From: Cepaea nemoralis
Lineage: Eukaryota; Mollusca; Gastropoda; Stylommatophora; Helicidae
DNA: 64,000 nucleotides
Direction of reading: 5' to 3'
Assembly: GCA_014155875.1 (NCBI GenBank)
Contig: JACEFZ010025810.1
Span: forward strand, 134,501-198,500
The notes below the pieces were generated by a model. It was given only the letters and a program-made list of their open reading frames with translations. It searched no databases and was not told where the DNA came from. Within the stretch, counting starts at the first letter, position 1. The number at the start of each line of letters is the position of its first letter. This document shows, one piece after another, positions 21,258-32,701 of the stretch. The position numbers were made by a program, and so were the translations under genes.

Positions 21258-23974
21258 CTCTAAACCAGGGGTGGCCAACCTTTTCAGCAGGCGGACCAAA
21301 TTTCAGAAATAATATTTCCTGCCGGGCCACACACCTACATTCTTTTTGTTGTTAATTAAAGTAAACAAGCAAGCGTGCTGTAGCTTCGACCAAATCGTCG
21401 CTTCCCAGTAGGTGAGATCGTCGTCAAACGGTTGCAAAAAAAAAAAAGAAAGACAAGAAATAGATATTTTTAATTTTTTAAATTTTAAGAAAATGAAACA
21501 TAACTGAGAATCCTACATATTTATTAGACAATTTAAAAATATTTAAAAGTGAGACATCTGACTTCGTTTTGCAGAACTAAGTGCATCAAAATTGATCTGA
21601 TTGATGTTGTCGCTACACCCAAACAGTTTTCCAAATGAACATCAGTAATCCGTGTTTTTGCACTTGTGATTTGGTGTGCTTCATGCGACTAAAAAGCTGT
21701 TCACACGCATATGTGTTTCCAAATAGTGAAACCATCGACAAAGCATGTTTGTAAAAGGCAGGATATTTATCCTTGTCCAAATACGTTTTCTAGAACTCTT
21801 CTAAACCAACTTAATGGAATTTAAACTTTAACTGTGTTTCACAACGCATTTCACAATGTTGCATTCGTAATCTTCCTGGTAATAAATTCACGCCTACCGC
21901 GAATGGAGTTGCAAAAGCACAGAAAATCACATTATGTTTTAAAAAAAAAATCCTGAAATCGGTTTTCAAATTCGAGGTTTAAGTCAGATATCAAAGCAGC
22001 GTATTTATCCGCTGGCTGCTGTGTGACATCTAGTTGCAATGTCAGTGTAGGAAAGTGAGTAAATTGTTTTTCCTCAGCTTTCAAGGACCAAGTTTAATTT
22101 GAAATGCAGAAATATGATCATACATCTTATTAATTAATTGATCGTTCCTTGTAGACGAGTATTAACGTCATTTAGGTGGCTAGTTATAACGACCAGAAAT
22201 GAAAAGTCGCAACTTTATCTTCAAACTCTGGGATACTTTTTGACTTGCTTGCAAAAAATGATTGTATTTCTTCCTTCAAATCAAACACTATTTGCAACAT
22301 TTTGGCACAGGTCAGCCATCTTACTTCTGCATAAAATGTAACGTCATTATAATCTGAGTCCAAAGACTTTAGAAATTCTTGGAACTGACGGTGATTCAAT
22401 TCGGTCGACTTAATGAAGATCACTACTTTGACGACCACTTTCATGACATAGCCCATTTTGAGGGACTTCGAACATAAATTCTCCTGATGAATAATGCATT
22501 GAAAATTTAGCATTGAAGTATTACCGACTTTGGAGGCCTCATTTTCAATCAATTTTACTAAACCTTCGTGTTTCCCAACCATTACTGGAGCACCATCCGT
22601 TGTTAAGCCCGATAAGTTGTAAAGTTGTAACGAAAAGCGAATCAATGTCGATATAACAAATTACGTGACTTAGTAGTGTCCTTAAGTGGATACAGTGCCG
22701 CTAATTCTTCTGTCTATTTAAACTGGACATCAATACCCCTGAAAAAAAAATTGCCAGTCGGGCAGTATCTGCCATATCTGTGCTTTCATCCCATGCTAGA
22801 GCATGAAATATAAACTCGGATGCTCGACTTTACAAATTATTTTCAATATGTTTTCCAATGTCGTCCACACGCCTAGTAATAGTCTAACGAGACAGACTTG
22901 TTTTTGAGAAATCCTTCTTCTTTTCTGGACACATAATTCCAACGACGCTATCCAAACATTCCTTACCCATTTCACCATCTAAATATGGCTTCGATTTTTT
23001 TTGCTATGAACCCGCTCAGTAAACATCTTTTGTTGTGCAGACATTTAAAAAAAAAAAAGTCATTTACTTGGTCTTTTCGAAATTGCCCTTTGTACTTATC
23101 AAACTTATTTGCATGTTTAGTCTCGTAGTGCAGTTTGATGTTATACTCTTTCAAAACATAAATAGATTTGTTGCATATCAAGCATATGGGCTTTGTCTTA
23201 ATTTCCACGAAAAAAATAGTTTATAGTCGACCTGTCTTGAAAACTTCTTAATTCTTCGGTGATTTTTCTCTTCTTTGGTCCAACGTCTTTACTGTTGGAT
23301 GCCATGGTAGGTCTTCGTTTTTAACTGGAAAAGAAATATAAAACACCATGGATAATACTAATTAATTAATTTAAATTACATTAAAAAACGTTTCAGGGTT
23401 TACTTACTTATAGAATCGATATGGTAGACATGATACTTGGTTAAAGTAGTTTGAACTCTTATTATAAATATAATAGATATGTATTTTAACGTCGATCGCA
23501 AAATCTCTCCAGACGCAATGGCGTTAATAGAACGAAACTACAGAATAACAGGGAACTGGACCGAAAGTAGTTATGAGTATGAGCCCGATAGCGTTACGAG
23601 CTTCCCGAAGACGCCGAAGACCACAGAACATATATATCAGAAGTTGAAGTCTCATATTAACTTTAATCAACACCTAGCGTCGGAAAAAACACCAAGTAAC
23701 CTTGCGTGTAAAACAGCAGGATATTTGAAATAGCTAAAATCTATGAATTTTCCCGAAAATAGCTAAAAAACAATGACATTTTCCAAAAATTAAGATATTT
23801 CAATAGCTAAAATTAAAACAAATATATGATACGAACGACTCATGTTGTAGTGTTGTTTTGGTGATATGTACAATAAAGTTAATATTTATGTTAATTTGAC
23901 CTAGCTCCGCGGGCCGCAACATGACTCCCGGCGGGCAGCATGGGGGTCTCGTATTGGCCACCCCTGTTCTAAAC
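21258..23974 (-). mobile_element. hAT-1 DNA transposon, complete ends
   Basis: Inverted termini CAGGGGTGGCCAA (21266-21278) and TTGGCCACCCCTG (23954-23966) are a perfect 13-bp TIR. They are flanked by 8-bp direct repeats CTCTAAAC (21258-21265) and TTCTAAAC (23967-23974), 7 of 8 identical and close to the hAT target consensus. The 2701-bp interior encodes a decayed minus-strand transposase (23304 to about 21550). Subterminal GCGGACCAAATTTCAG and CCGCGGGCCGCAACATGA are typical of this hAT group. The one TSD mismatch and broken frames indicate age. Confidence 0.93.
21540..23304 (-). pseudogene. hAT-1 transposase (GTF2IRD2/ZBED5-like), broken
   Basis: Read on the minus strand: MASNSKDVGPKKRKI start at 23304; a BED-like zinc finger (CLICNKSIYVLKEYNIKLHY, then ETKHANKFDKYKGQFRKDQV); the catalytic-core stretch LSGLTTDGAPVMVGKHEGLV, FQCIIHQENLCSKSL, FLKSLDSDYNDVTFYAEVRW and LKEEIQSFFASKSK; and, after several frameshifts, a C-terminal dimerisation block (VSLFGNTYACEQLFSRMKH) near 21720-21670. 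Order and motifs match hAT transposases. Multiple frameshifts and stops mean it is inactive. It sits precisely between the hAT-1 TIRs, so it is not a host gene. Confidence 0.88.
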
Positions 23975-24059
23975 TATATCATGGAATGCTTTGTCCTCCC
24001 ATACTTTAGTGGAGTATGTCACGCGAACAATAACATGCAGTTAAAGTGGCTAGCATTTC

Positions 24060-24100
24060 TTAATAATAATAATAATAATATAATAATAATAATAATAATT
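24060..24100. repeat. (AAT)n microsatellite
   Basis: About 13 AAT units with one interruption, followed by TTTTTAAAAACC. Confidence 0.95.
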
Positions 24101-24228
24101 TTTAAAAACCGAAACAAATGGAGTTCCCGAAGCAGAAACTTGCAACAGGTCTGTGGTGTGATAGGGCCGTCACATCTTGTCGGTCTGAATACGCGGGGAC
24201 ATCATTGGCGGAACTTCCCCTCCATTTA

Positions 24229-24593
24229 GCTGACGACGATATTTCTTTAGTTAGTTCCATGACCTTTACATCACGTCGCAAACAACTCCAGCATTTATCG
24301 GGCTGTTTGTGATTTACAAGGCAATTATTACTTCCAATAGTTTGCCACTGCTGACTGAACCACCGTCGCTCATACCATCGCAAGACGCCTGCTTTCAAAT
24401 AGTCTGTGGCTGACGACGATATTTCTTTAATTAGTTCCATGACCTTTACATCACGTCGCAAACAACCCCAGCATTTATCGGGCTGTTTGTGATTTACAAG
24501 GCAATTATTACTTCCAATAGTTTGCCACTACTGACTGAACCACCGTCGCTCATACCATCGCAAGACGCCTGCTTTCAAATAGTCTGTGGCTGA
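24229..24593. repeat. 180-bp tandem duplication containing SINE1-like sequence
   Basis: GCTGACGACGATATTTCTTT starts at 24229 and again at 24409; the two 180-bp units are almost identical (for example AACTCCAGC versus AACCCCAGC). Each contains, on the minus strand, a SINE1-like core (TCAG..AGTGGCAAACTA..GGAAGTAATAATTGCC) and a B-box-like segment. A segmental tandem duplication of a decayed SINE. Confidence 0.92.
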
Positions 24594-24824
24594 TTTCGGA
24601 CCCTCGACTCCGTATACTGGGGAATTGTGAAACACGTTCATTTAATCTAAGCCACAACACATGACATTTCTTTATAGTAAATATAATTGTTATTTAGTCG
24701 CGGTTCCAACTTCACGGCAAAGGAACGCCCCATTATGCTCCGTTCCTGTGTCAGTGAATATAACACAAAATGTTCATCACAGCCCCAAGTAAAAAGTGGA
24801 ATAGACAGTATACATCATCATGGC

Positions 24825-25085
24825 TCTACTGAGTAAAGGACCCGTTTACACGCCTTAGGACGCATTGGGTATATGGTGCGGGACCCATATTTATATGGAC
24901 CAACTGCCACTGGAGTGGTGTTGTGGTCAATATCACGCCGACCGCCTCCACTTTCGCAAGAAATCTCCTGGTACCCGGAGGCGCAGGTCAATTGTAAATA
25001 TCCACCTCGATGAAGATTCAAACTTATGACCACTGGGCGGACAGACAGGCATCTAGACAATACTCTACTGCGCCTCCCTATCATA
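24825..25085 (-). mobile_element. SINE4 (tRNA-derived)
   Basis: The minus strand has A-box-like GGCGCAGTAGAGTATTG, B-box-like AGTTTGAATCTTCATCG and then AGGTGGATATTTACAATTGA, continuing to the SINE4 tail TATGGGTCCCGCACCATATA and a GGCGTGTAAACGGGTCC end. Same order as 16432-16688. Confidence 0.72.
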
Positions 25086-25770
25086 GCTATAAATAATAAA
25101 TTCCCTGGCCACGCCCCCGAGAATTAGAATGAAGACGAGCACGAGTTACTCAGTGTGACTTTAGAGAAGACATTAACGCAGTTATTATGACGATACACGT
25201 AACACACTAACAGAAGCCTATGTAAGACGTTTTCTCGCGATACACATAACACACTAACAGAAGCCCATGTAAGACGTTTTCTAGTTCCTTCAGTATAAAC
25301 TGGCCATGTTTTACTGATGAAGGCTAGTCGCTGCACAGTACTGCATTTTTCGTATTGCTGTTCTGTGAAGCTAATTTACTTTGTGTTATTTTATAATGTT
25401 TGCATTTCCACAGTTTTACCACGGTTCCACTAATTTTATTCTCATTTATTCATTGTGATAAACAGACGATATATTCTCATGATTACAGAAATAATCATAA
25501 CATATAAACAGTTTTACGTATAGCATTAAAACGAACATATATACACAGTTATTAAGACAGCATGCATAATATATACTTATGCATGCATTATAGCACACAG
25601 AGTAAAATAATAAATACAATTTCTCATTGTGTAAAACACAAGATAAGTACTGATAGATGGTTGTAAAAACACAGAATATAAACATTGCTAACCAAGTTGA
25701 CTTAAACAAGTTAGTTGCATATCATTTACGAGACGACAAAAAAAAAAAAAATCCGGATGAACGAAGAAGA
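25086..25770. other. No recognised gene
   Basis: AT-rich. It contains an imperfect ~60-bp direct repeat (ACACGTAACACACTAACAGA at 25194 and ACACATAACACACTAACAGA at 25241, each followed by AGCCYATGTAAGACGTTTTC). Minus-strand frames here are rich in Cys/Tyr/Val and look like composition effects. Confidence 0.5.
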
Positions 25771-25774
25771 AGAA

Positions 25775-26000
25775 GATTTACAAGACGTGGCTGTCAACCC
25801 CAGTGTATTTTGGCTGTTTGCGATTTCTTAGCCAGGTTACGTTTAGTAGTTTGCCATTACTTTCTGAACGACCGCAACTCACGGCTTTGTATGGGAACCA
25901 AAACAAGGCGGTCTGCTTCCAAATCGCCCGCAGCTGTGTTTCGAACGCATATGCTGGATTACAAATTGCCTTCATAACCCTTTCGCCGGTTAATAGCAAA
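25775..26000 (-). mobile_element. SINE1, diverged subfamily
   Basis: The minus strand matches the copy at 10815-11048: GCGTTCGAAACACAGCTG, AGCAGACCGCCTTG, TCAGAAAGTAATGGCAAACT, ACCTGGCTAAGAAATCGCAA and GGGGTTGACAGCCACG. The shared inter-box sequence defines a subfamily distinct from the main SINE1. Confidence 0.78.
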
Positions 26001-26039
26001 GCGTAAAGCAGCATGTATCCAAAATTTCATTCATTCATT

Positions 26040-26570
26040 GATTCATTCTGTAGCGTGTCCTTTGCAGAACCTCGCTCCCATTAAAACCTTCCGGAAAACT
26101 TCTCGATAATAAGCAAGATGTCCCGCGTTCGATGCACCCATCTGGTGATCATCTGCCACATCCCACACTCATCTTCTCTCTGGTCTTCCTCTTCCTCTCT
26201 TCCCAGGCATATACCTTTCGATTATTGTTCTCTCTAAACTTTCATGACGTTTAAAATGACCAAAATATTTCAATTTTCTTTGTTTCATCGCCTTTAATAG
26301 ACAACCTTCTTCAATGTTCAGCTCTTAAAGTATGGATGCATTTGTTATTTTCTTTATCCAAGGTATTCTTAGAACCCGTTTGTAACATTTATATTCAAAG
26401 GCATTTATGCGCTGTTGAGCATGTTTAGTAAGTGTCCCCAGGTCTCATAGGCGTATGTCGAAATGGGGAAGTTGCATGCTCTTAAAAATCTAAAGTTTGT
26501 AGTTCTATCTGTCCCACTCCATAACTTATTCAGTTGTTTTAGTCTTTTAATTTCTTTCATTGTGTCACGA
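26040..26570 (-). mobile_element. LINE-C 3' end (RTE-like)
   Basis: The minus strand, through a few frame changes, reads a LINE C-terminal region: TYAYETWGHLLSMLN, AFEYKCYKRVLRIPWIKKIT, NASILELNIEEGCLLKAMKQ, RKLKYFGHFKRHESLERTII, EGICLGREE and a terminal ESFRKVLMGARFCKGHATE before the stop. The end is typical of one RTE-like family and clearly differs from LINE-A and LINE-B. It is 5'-truncated next to SINE2. Confidence 0.85.
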
Positions 26571-26572
26571 AC

Positions 26573-26897
26573 ATAACTCAAACCTGAGTCTGGAGATACT
26601 CAGTTCACTGCACGAACTGCGTAGAACCGGCGAGGATCCTTAAATACTGTTGGGTAGAGTTTTAACTCGAAATTTTGCCCGGGCAGCGCCGTTAAGCTAC
26701 TCTTTTCCGATTTCCAACTGCCAAGGGGTTTTTTTACGTGCGCAACAATACACACGGGCGTCCGATTTCACTACCCAGACACCAGGGGGAATTTTATTAC
26801 TAGAAGTCCACGTGAAATAAATCCCGGTCCTCACCGGGGCATGAACCCGGGACCCCCAGCACTCGAGGCGGACACCATACCTCGAGACCACGCAAAT
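26573..26897 (-). mobile_element. SINE2 (tRNA-derived)
   Basis: The minus strand begins GCGTGGTCTCGAGGTATGGT (A box), has CCCGGGTTCATGCCCCGG (B box region), then AAATCGGACGCCCGTGTGTA, GCCCGGGCAAAATTTCGA and AGGATCCTCGCCGGTTC. Truncated relative to the 405-bp copy at 40900. Confidence 0.88.
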
Positions 26898-27799
26898 AGT
26901 ATACATAAACACTGTTTACTTTAAAACAAACAGGTAATAGGAACTTAGTAGTAAATGTGACAAACAACATGTAACTGAGTACAAACAGAACAGGATAATT
27001 ACAAAGGTGAAAAAAGAGCATTTAGTCATAATTCCTTTTGGAATCGAACAAAAGAAATAAATATAGTTACTAAAAGTGACAAACAAGATGCAAACATAAT
27101 TCCTGAAGGCAGCAAATAGATCACATACATGTGGCTACAAAATACGGCAATAAGTACATATAAACACAATTCCTACTGGAACACAAAACAAAAAAAAAAA
27201 CAATAACACACACACACATGCACACACATTGCTACATGTGACAAATATTAGATATACTTCATGGTTCCAACAAACAAATGACATACACCTTTAACTAAAG
27301 ATGACAAACATTCTTGCTTGTTCCGTCTGGAACAATAAAAACAAATAAACATAGTTGTCATTCTTGCCAAACAGGAGACTAAACAAGGTTCCTAGTGTCA
27401 ACAAAAAAGATCACATAAATGTAGTTACTAAATACCACATGCAGGACATATAATAACAGTTTTCCCCACACACATAAATAGAATAAATCAAATCTGTTAT
27501 ACATATTGACAAACATGCGAATGAACCTCCCCATGACAGACATCTCTTCTTCATCTTCTTCTTCAGGTACTTGTTCTTTAATGTTCACACCCACAGACAA
27601 GTTCTGGTGGATGTGGTCAACAGATGAAAAAAACGTCTTCTGAGTCACAAACTTAACCATGCATACAACGGAACAGCTAACCCGAGAATAGGCCTGGTAT
27701 ATATCATAATAAATAATGTGTCCTATAGTTGCAAGAACAATAACATATTCCCAAGATTAAACTGTAAAAACTATCATTTACTGCTAATATAGTACCTTG
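26898..27799. other. No recognised gene; irregular ACAAA-rich repeats
   Basis: Loose repetition of phrases such as GTGACAAACAAGATGCAAAC, AATTCCTRNTGGAACA and GTTACTAAATA through 26920-27460 suggests an old, irregular ~100-bp tandem or dispersed repeat. It includes a short (CA)n at 27205-27230. No coding frame is convincing. Confidence 0.5.
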
Positions 27800-27995
27800 T
27801 GTGTATGACCGGGGGGGGGGGGGGATGGTCTTGAACCTGAGGAATTAAGACCGCCTGGCTGGTGTTGTCGCCGCGAAATGTGCAGGTTAGAGTTGTTTTT
27901 TTTTCCCCCAACAGAAAAAAATTCCACACCTTACCGAGGATTCGACGAAGGAGAATTCGGCATTCTAACCACTCTGCCGCTCCTCCATGTTAAAC
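27800..27995 (-). mobile_element. tRNA-like SINE
   Basis: The minus strand reads GGAGCGGCAGAGTGGTTAGA (A-box context) and TCGTCGAATCCTCGGTAAGG (B-box context) 30-40 bp apart, a tRNA-like head, followed by a short body that ends in a C-rich tract (G15 on the plus strand near 27810). Too short and unstructured to be a functional tRNA gene: I could not fold a full acceptor stem. Confidence 0.5.
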
Positions 27996-28254
27996 AATAT
28001 ACTATATTATCATTGTTTTATTATTATATTAAATTGTTACTATATTATTTATATTAAATCTGCATTTATGTGTCATTTACTAGCAGAGAAAGACAAATAA
28101 CTCTATAGTGTTTCTTATAAAAATTATGGCAAGGTAAGCCTGGAGCTTACTTAAGTACAGTATATGCAGAATTAATTTTCATTACTGGATTTTTTAAAGA
28201 TTTCTAACAATTAATTTGAACAACATAGCTTTAGTATGCGTGTTTCATTGAGAA

Positions 28255-28640
28255 CTTTTAAATAAATTATCATATTTAGATAAAAGCGGCAGAGAATTTC
28301 GCTTAATTGAAATAACATGAAAAATAGGAATACTGGATTGGAATTTCAAAGCTGTACATTTCTTGTTTTGGCTTTGAAGTCTTGCATTTACCGAGTCATA
28401 TAAAGTGGATGTTTGTATTTTGCATACATGATCCGAACAGAATACCATACTATGTTGTACTTTCAATGGAGGACCTTGAAAGTAAATTATCATGTGTAGA
28501 TAAATGAGGCAAGGAAGTTTGCTTAATTGAAAATACGAGATAGAAAATATAAATACTGGACGTCACATTTTAAGCTAACTATTTATGTATTTTGCGTTGA
28601 TTATTCGAACGGAATACCATACTAAGTGGTTTGCAATGTA
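28255..28640. repeat. Imperfect ~228-bp tandem duplication
   Basis: TAAATTATCATATTTAGATA (28262) recurs as GTAAATTATCATGTGTAGAT (28488), and GAACAGAATACCATACTA recurs as GAACGGAATACCATACTA about 170 bp later. The second unit has an internal deletion. No coding content. Confidence 0.7.
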
Positions 28641-29009
28641 ACAAAAGTCAAACATAAAAGAAAATGTGCATGGAACATCTAAGTGCATTTACAAATGGTT
28701 ATCCTAAACTCCTGAGTTCTTCAGTGAAATAAGTATGAAGTAAATAGTTTGATTGTATGGAACAGGAAAACCGTGATTTCAGCTGGCAAAGTCTGGATCA
28801 AACTACGTTGAACAACAAATGTATGATTTTATAATACAAGCTGAAGTATAGAGATGATGGTACATTCATGCGTTATGCCATTAAAGCATGGTTCACTACT
28901 CGACATAACGTTCTGTGTGTTGTTTGTATCTTTTGTTGCTGTGTGATAACACTTGTAGACAAATTATACAAAATAAGGCTTTTCAGTGCTTATAATAATT
29001 ATCCCCTCT

Positions 29010-29383
29010 CCAGACACACACACTCACATATCATCACCCACACACACACACACACACACACACATGTATATATACATGTTTCTCTGTGTGTGCACCTACC
29101 TACTAATCAATCTACCTATCTATCTGTTTGTCTGTCTGCCTGCCAGCCAGCCAGCCACCCACCTAACTACCTACCTACCTACCTATCTACCTGCCTGCCT
29201 GCCTGCCTACCTACCTACCCATCTACCTACCTACATACTTACATATCTACCTACCTCCTTACCTACCTACCTACCGATCTACCTACCTACCGATCTACCT
29301 ACCTACATACCTACCTACCTACATAGATACCTACATATTTACCTACCTACCTACATACCTACCTACCTACCTACCTACCTACC

Positions 29384-29447
<64 letters not shown>

Positions 29448-29460
29448 GGTCGGTCGGTAG
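29010..29460. repeat. Block of tetranucleotide microsatellites: (CA)n, (CTAC)n, (TCTG)n
   Basis: A (CA)n tract at about 29039-29063, then long CTAC/CTGC-rich runs (29097-29385), then about 17 TCTG units (29386-29455). Open frames reading LPTYLPT or VCLSVCLS on the plus strand are translations of these repeats. Confidence 0.97.
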
Positions 29461-29473
29461 CTAGGGAAACGCT

Positions 29474-30225
29474 ACACAGAGATGTACGCCCAGTGAACAA
29501 TTAACATTACACAGATATGTACACCCAGGGAGCAATTAACATTACCACAGATATGCACATCCAAGGTACAATTAACAATACACATAGATGTATACACCGA
29601 GGGTGATATTAACATTACACATATATGTGCACCCAGGGAACAATTAACATTACACAGAGATGTATATACCCAGGGAACAATCAAAATTACATAGAGATGT
29701 ACAGCAAGGGAACAATTAACATTGCACAGGGATGAAAACCCAGAGAACAATTACTAACATTACACAGATATGTACACTTAGGGAACAATTAACATTACCA
29801 CAGATATGTACACCCAGGGAACAATTAACTTTACACAGAGATGTATACCCAGGGAATAATTAATCTTTCACAGAGATGTACACCCAAGGAACAATTAACA
29901 TTACACAGTGATGTACACCCAGGGAACAATTACTAACACTACACAGATATGTACACCCAGGGAACAATTAACATTACCACAGATATGTACACCCAGGGAA
30001 CAATTAACTTTACACAGAGATGTATACCCAGGGAACAAATAACATTACACAGAGATGTACACCCAGGGAACAATTAACACTACACAGAGATATACATCCA
30101 GGGAATAATTAACCTTACACAGAGATGTACACCCAGGGAACAATTAACATTACACAGAGATGTACACCCATTGAACAATTAACATTACACAGAGATGTAT
30201 ACCCAGGAAACAATTAACATTAGGA
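29474..30225. repeat. ~34-bp minisatellite (AGAGATGTACACCCAGGGAA type), about 22 units
   Basis: Head-to-tail units of ACACAGAGATGTACACCCAG followed by GGAACAATTAACATT, with length variants (an extra C in ACCACAGATATG units; TTACTAACATTACAC units). A longer pattern recurs: the order AGGGAACAATTACTAACAYT, then ACCACAGATATG, then TTAACTTTACACAG appears twice (about 29745-29835 and 29925-30015). Confidence 0.95.
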
Positions 30226-30282
30226 GACATATCGTGTTCTGAGTTGTTTTTTCAGTCTGTAAATGTCAAAGTATAGTTATAA

Positions 30283-30500
30283 CTTGTGGCCTAGGGGTTA
30301 GAATACCTGCCACATTAACGAATAAAAGTAGGTTCAAATCCTTTGGAAGACATAGTATTTTAATCCAAAAGATGTGAAATTCACATTTTGACTGTATACT
30401 GACTGGCGACAGCTCTGGCAAGCGGCCTAGTCCCTCCAGTAGTGAGGGACAACTTAAGACACCAGTATTGGCATAAATAATTGCACTTACAACACACAAC
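30283..30500 (+). mobile_element. tRNA-like SINE (minor family)
   Basis: TGTGGCCTAGGGGTTAGAAT (A box) and AGTAGGTTCAAATCCTTTGG (B box) are correctly spaced. The body continues with AAATTCACATTTTGACTGTA and CTCCAGTAGTGAGGGACAAC. It is not seen elsewhere in the window. Confidence 0.6.
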
Positions 30501-30509
30501 CACGGGCTC

Positions 30510-30665
30510 ATTCTCTTGTGTCTGCAGACCCGGTGGTAATGTGTTCGAATTCCTAGCCAGACGAATTTGAGTAAATATGGACATGGTCTGCAAGGTCCAC
30601 TCCAGACTGAAATGGGAACCATGAAATATTATGGGAAATAAAGGCGATCAACTTGATATGGATCA
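30510..30665 (+). mobile_element. SINE4 fragment
   Basis: CGGTGGTAATGTGTTCGAAT (B box), then ATATGGACATGGTCTGC and the SINE4 body phrase GAAATATTATGGGAAATAAA followed by GGCGATCAACTTGATATGG. The head is truncated. Confidence 0.65.
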
Positions 30666-30678
30666 AGTAATACAGAGT

Positions 30679-30822
30679 GTATTTTTAATGACTGTGCAGT
30701 GTTTGAAAATATTGCCGGTCCAAGTTTTGTATTTACCTATTATGTTGCATGAACTTTACAGTGGATGAATTCAACACTTGGACCGGCAATATTTTCAAAC
30801 ACTACACAGTCATTAAAAATAC
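30679..30822. repeat. Inverted repeat, ~51-bp arms (foldback/MITE-like)
   Basis: GTATTTTTAATGACTGTGCA at 30679 is mirrored by the reverse complement ending ...CATTAAAAATAC at 30822. Arms extend about 51 bp (30679-30729 and 30772-30822) with a few mismatches; the spacer is about 42 bp. No coding potential. It could be a small foldback transposon. Confidence 0.9.
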
Positions 30823-31408
30823 GCCCTATACACCGAATGCTGAATGACCTATAAAAATATGGGGATAGTACGTGTAAAAGAGTCCTTTATGTTACGTTTT
30901 TGATTCGTTTACACGGAGTTCAATGACATTTTAACCCACGATAATCGCGGAGTTCACTATCCTTATAATTGGGTGACGTGATACTTCCTGCGTGTAGATA
31001 ACCGCTAATCAAGGACACTGCGCAGTGAGGTGCATGCCCTGGGCTGCTGTGAAATGATCTGTCAACATTTGCATATAGTATTGACGGATACACCGGATTG
31101 CGGGTTCGTTGTGCCTTGAGGGTTAGCAACATCAAATGCTGCAATGTCTTTAATTAACCAAAATATTTGAATAGAAATAGCAAACAATATGGCAAATGAA
31201 CTCCAGCCATCGATACTCATCGTTATTCTTGAACATGATGGCGTGAGGGTACAAGAAACATGTTTGACATACTTCTATACATCCACATCTCCGTGGTTTC
31301 AATTCAACTTTTCAATTGATTTTTCATTGCCCCAGTATTTTACGTCATGTGGTATTTTTGAATAAATATTCAATTTGACAGTATTCATTTTCATTGTGTT
31401 ATTTTTCA
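30823..31408. other. No recognised gene
   Basis: AT-rich spacer between the foldback and hAT-3. I see no coding region, tRNA-like box or tandem repeat. Confidence 0.5.
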
Positions 31409-31963
31409 CTCTAGATCAGGCGTTGGCAATCTATAGCACGTGTACCAGGCGTTTCTCGTGGAACTATTTTCAGTGGCACGCTAAATATAAATGTTGTATA
31501 TGATAGTATCAAGATCATTTATTTTTTAAATAAATGGAAGCTTTTAAAGCTATCGCTGTTTTACATTTGTTCGAGACGAAAGTGTTAGACATTGGAGGTT
31601 AGAATGTGTGATGTGAGACAAACCAACTGATGTTGTGAGTAGCAGCAACAACTAACCTGGAAAAATGCTATTTCCACAAACCCACCCCACCCTCTCTCTC
31701 TCTCCTGCCACCTCCGCTACCAACCCTATTGTTCTCTCGGATGTCATATACTCATGCCAGTACAGTCTTCAAGATGTTAGGACAAACGACAGAGACCCAG
31801 AAGGTAAAACAATGAATTCTGTCATGGTGGACTTAGGCTAACAAAGAGGTGGTTCCTAAGACGAATGTTGCGAATCCCATAGACTGCCAGAGTATCTAAC
31901 GACGATTGTCTGAAAGAGGCTAATGAGACTAGAACACTATCATCATCATCATAATCATCATCA

Positions 31964-32593
31964 TCAAGTGCCCTGCCAGCTGGCGTAGGCGTTCATGGCT
32001 CTCCACAGATCTCGGTCTTTGGTTTTCTGGATAAACTCTGATACTGATATTCGTTTGTGCCACCGTCTCAATCCATCCAGCATCATTTCTCGTGGTCTGC
32101 CTCTGCCACTCTTCCCCTCGATCTTTCCAGTTGTCACGATGTTCTCCAATGCCTCTCTTCTCATTACATGACCAAATAAAACTGTGTGTCTCTTTCTTAT
32201 TGCTGTATATAGTGTTCTAGTTTCATTAGCCTGTTTCAGGCAGTCGTTGTTAGCTACTCTGGCAGTCCAAGGAATTCGCAACATTCGTCTCAGGAACCAC
32301 ATCTCTGTTGCTTCTAATTTCTTTTTAATTTGTTCGTTTACATTCCAAGATTCACTGCCATACAGCAAAACTGGTTCTACATAGCATTTCAGCACTCTTA
32401 CACTCAATGATAGTGACCTATTGCACAAGATACTATTCATTTTTTGAAATGCGGCCTTTGCTTGCCCTATTCTGCTCTTAATCTCTGTTGTACATCTTCC
32501 ATCTGATGTTATAAATGTCCCTAGGTATCTAAAATTATCCACTTGGTTAAGAATTTTTCGTTCTATTTCTATGTCACATTTTGGTGTCACCAT
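31964..32593 (-). pseudogene. LINE-B C-terminal region (209 aa)
   Basis: Open frame: MVTPKCDIEIERKILNQVDN, FRYLGTFITSDGRCTTEIKS, NSILCNRSLSLSVRVLKCYV, LLYGSESWNVNEQIKKKLEA, FLRRMLRIPWTARVANNDCL, RKRHTVLFGHVMRREALENI, GRGRPREMMLDGLRRWHKRI and DRDLWRAMNAYASWQGT. This is the conserved RTE-type C-terminus, intact to the stop. A 134-bp part of its upstream coding strand is duplicated at 33195-33328. Confidence 0.9.
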
Positions 32594-32701
32594 TTTCTTT
32601 GATATTACTATTGTTACTGTTTTCTTGATATATTCAAGGAGAGTCCTTTCCTTGCACTCTCTGTTACTACAACGTCTAATAATTGTTGTAGGTCTGTTGA
32701 T

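Noticed and set aside
22184..23304. Host GTF2IRD2/ZBED5-like gene
   Set aside because: The frames are broken and lie exactly between hAT inverted repeats with an 8-bp target duplication, so it is a transposase pseudogene.
28868..29504. Long plus-strand frames rich in LPTYLPT and VCLSVCLS
   Set aside because: Translations of (CTAC)n and (TCTG)n tetranucleotide repeats; no start context or domain.
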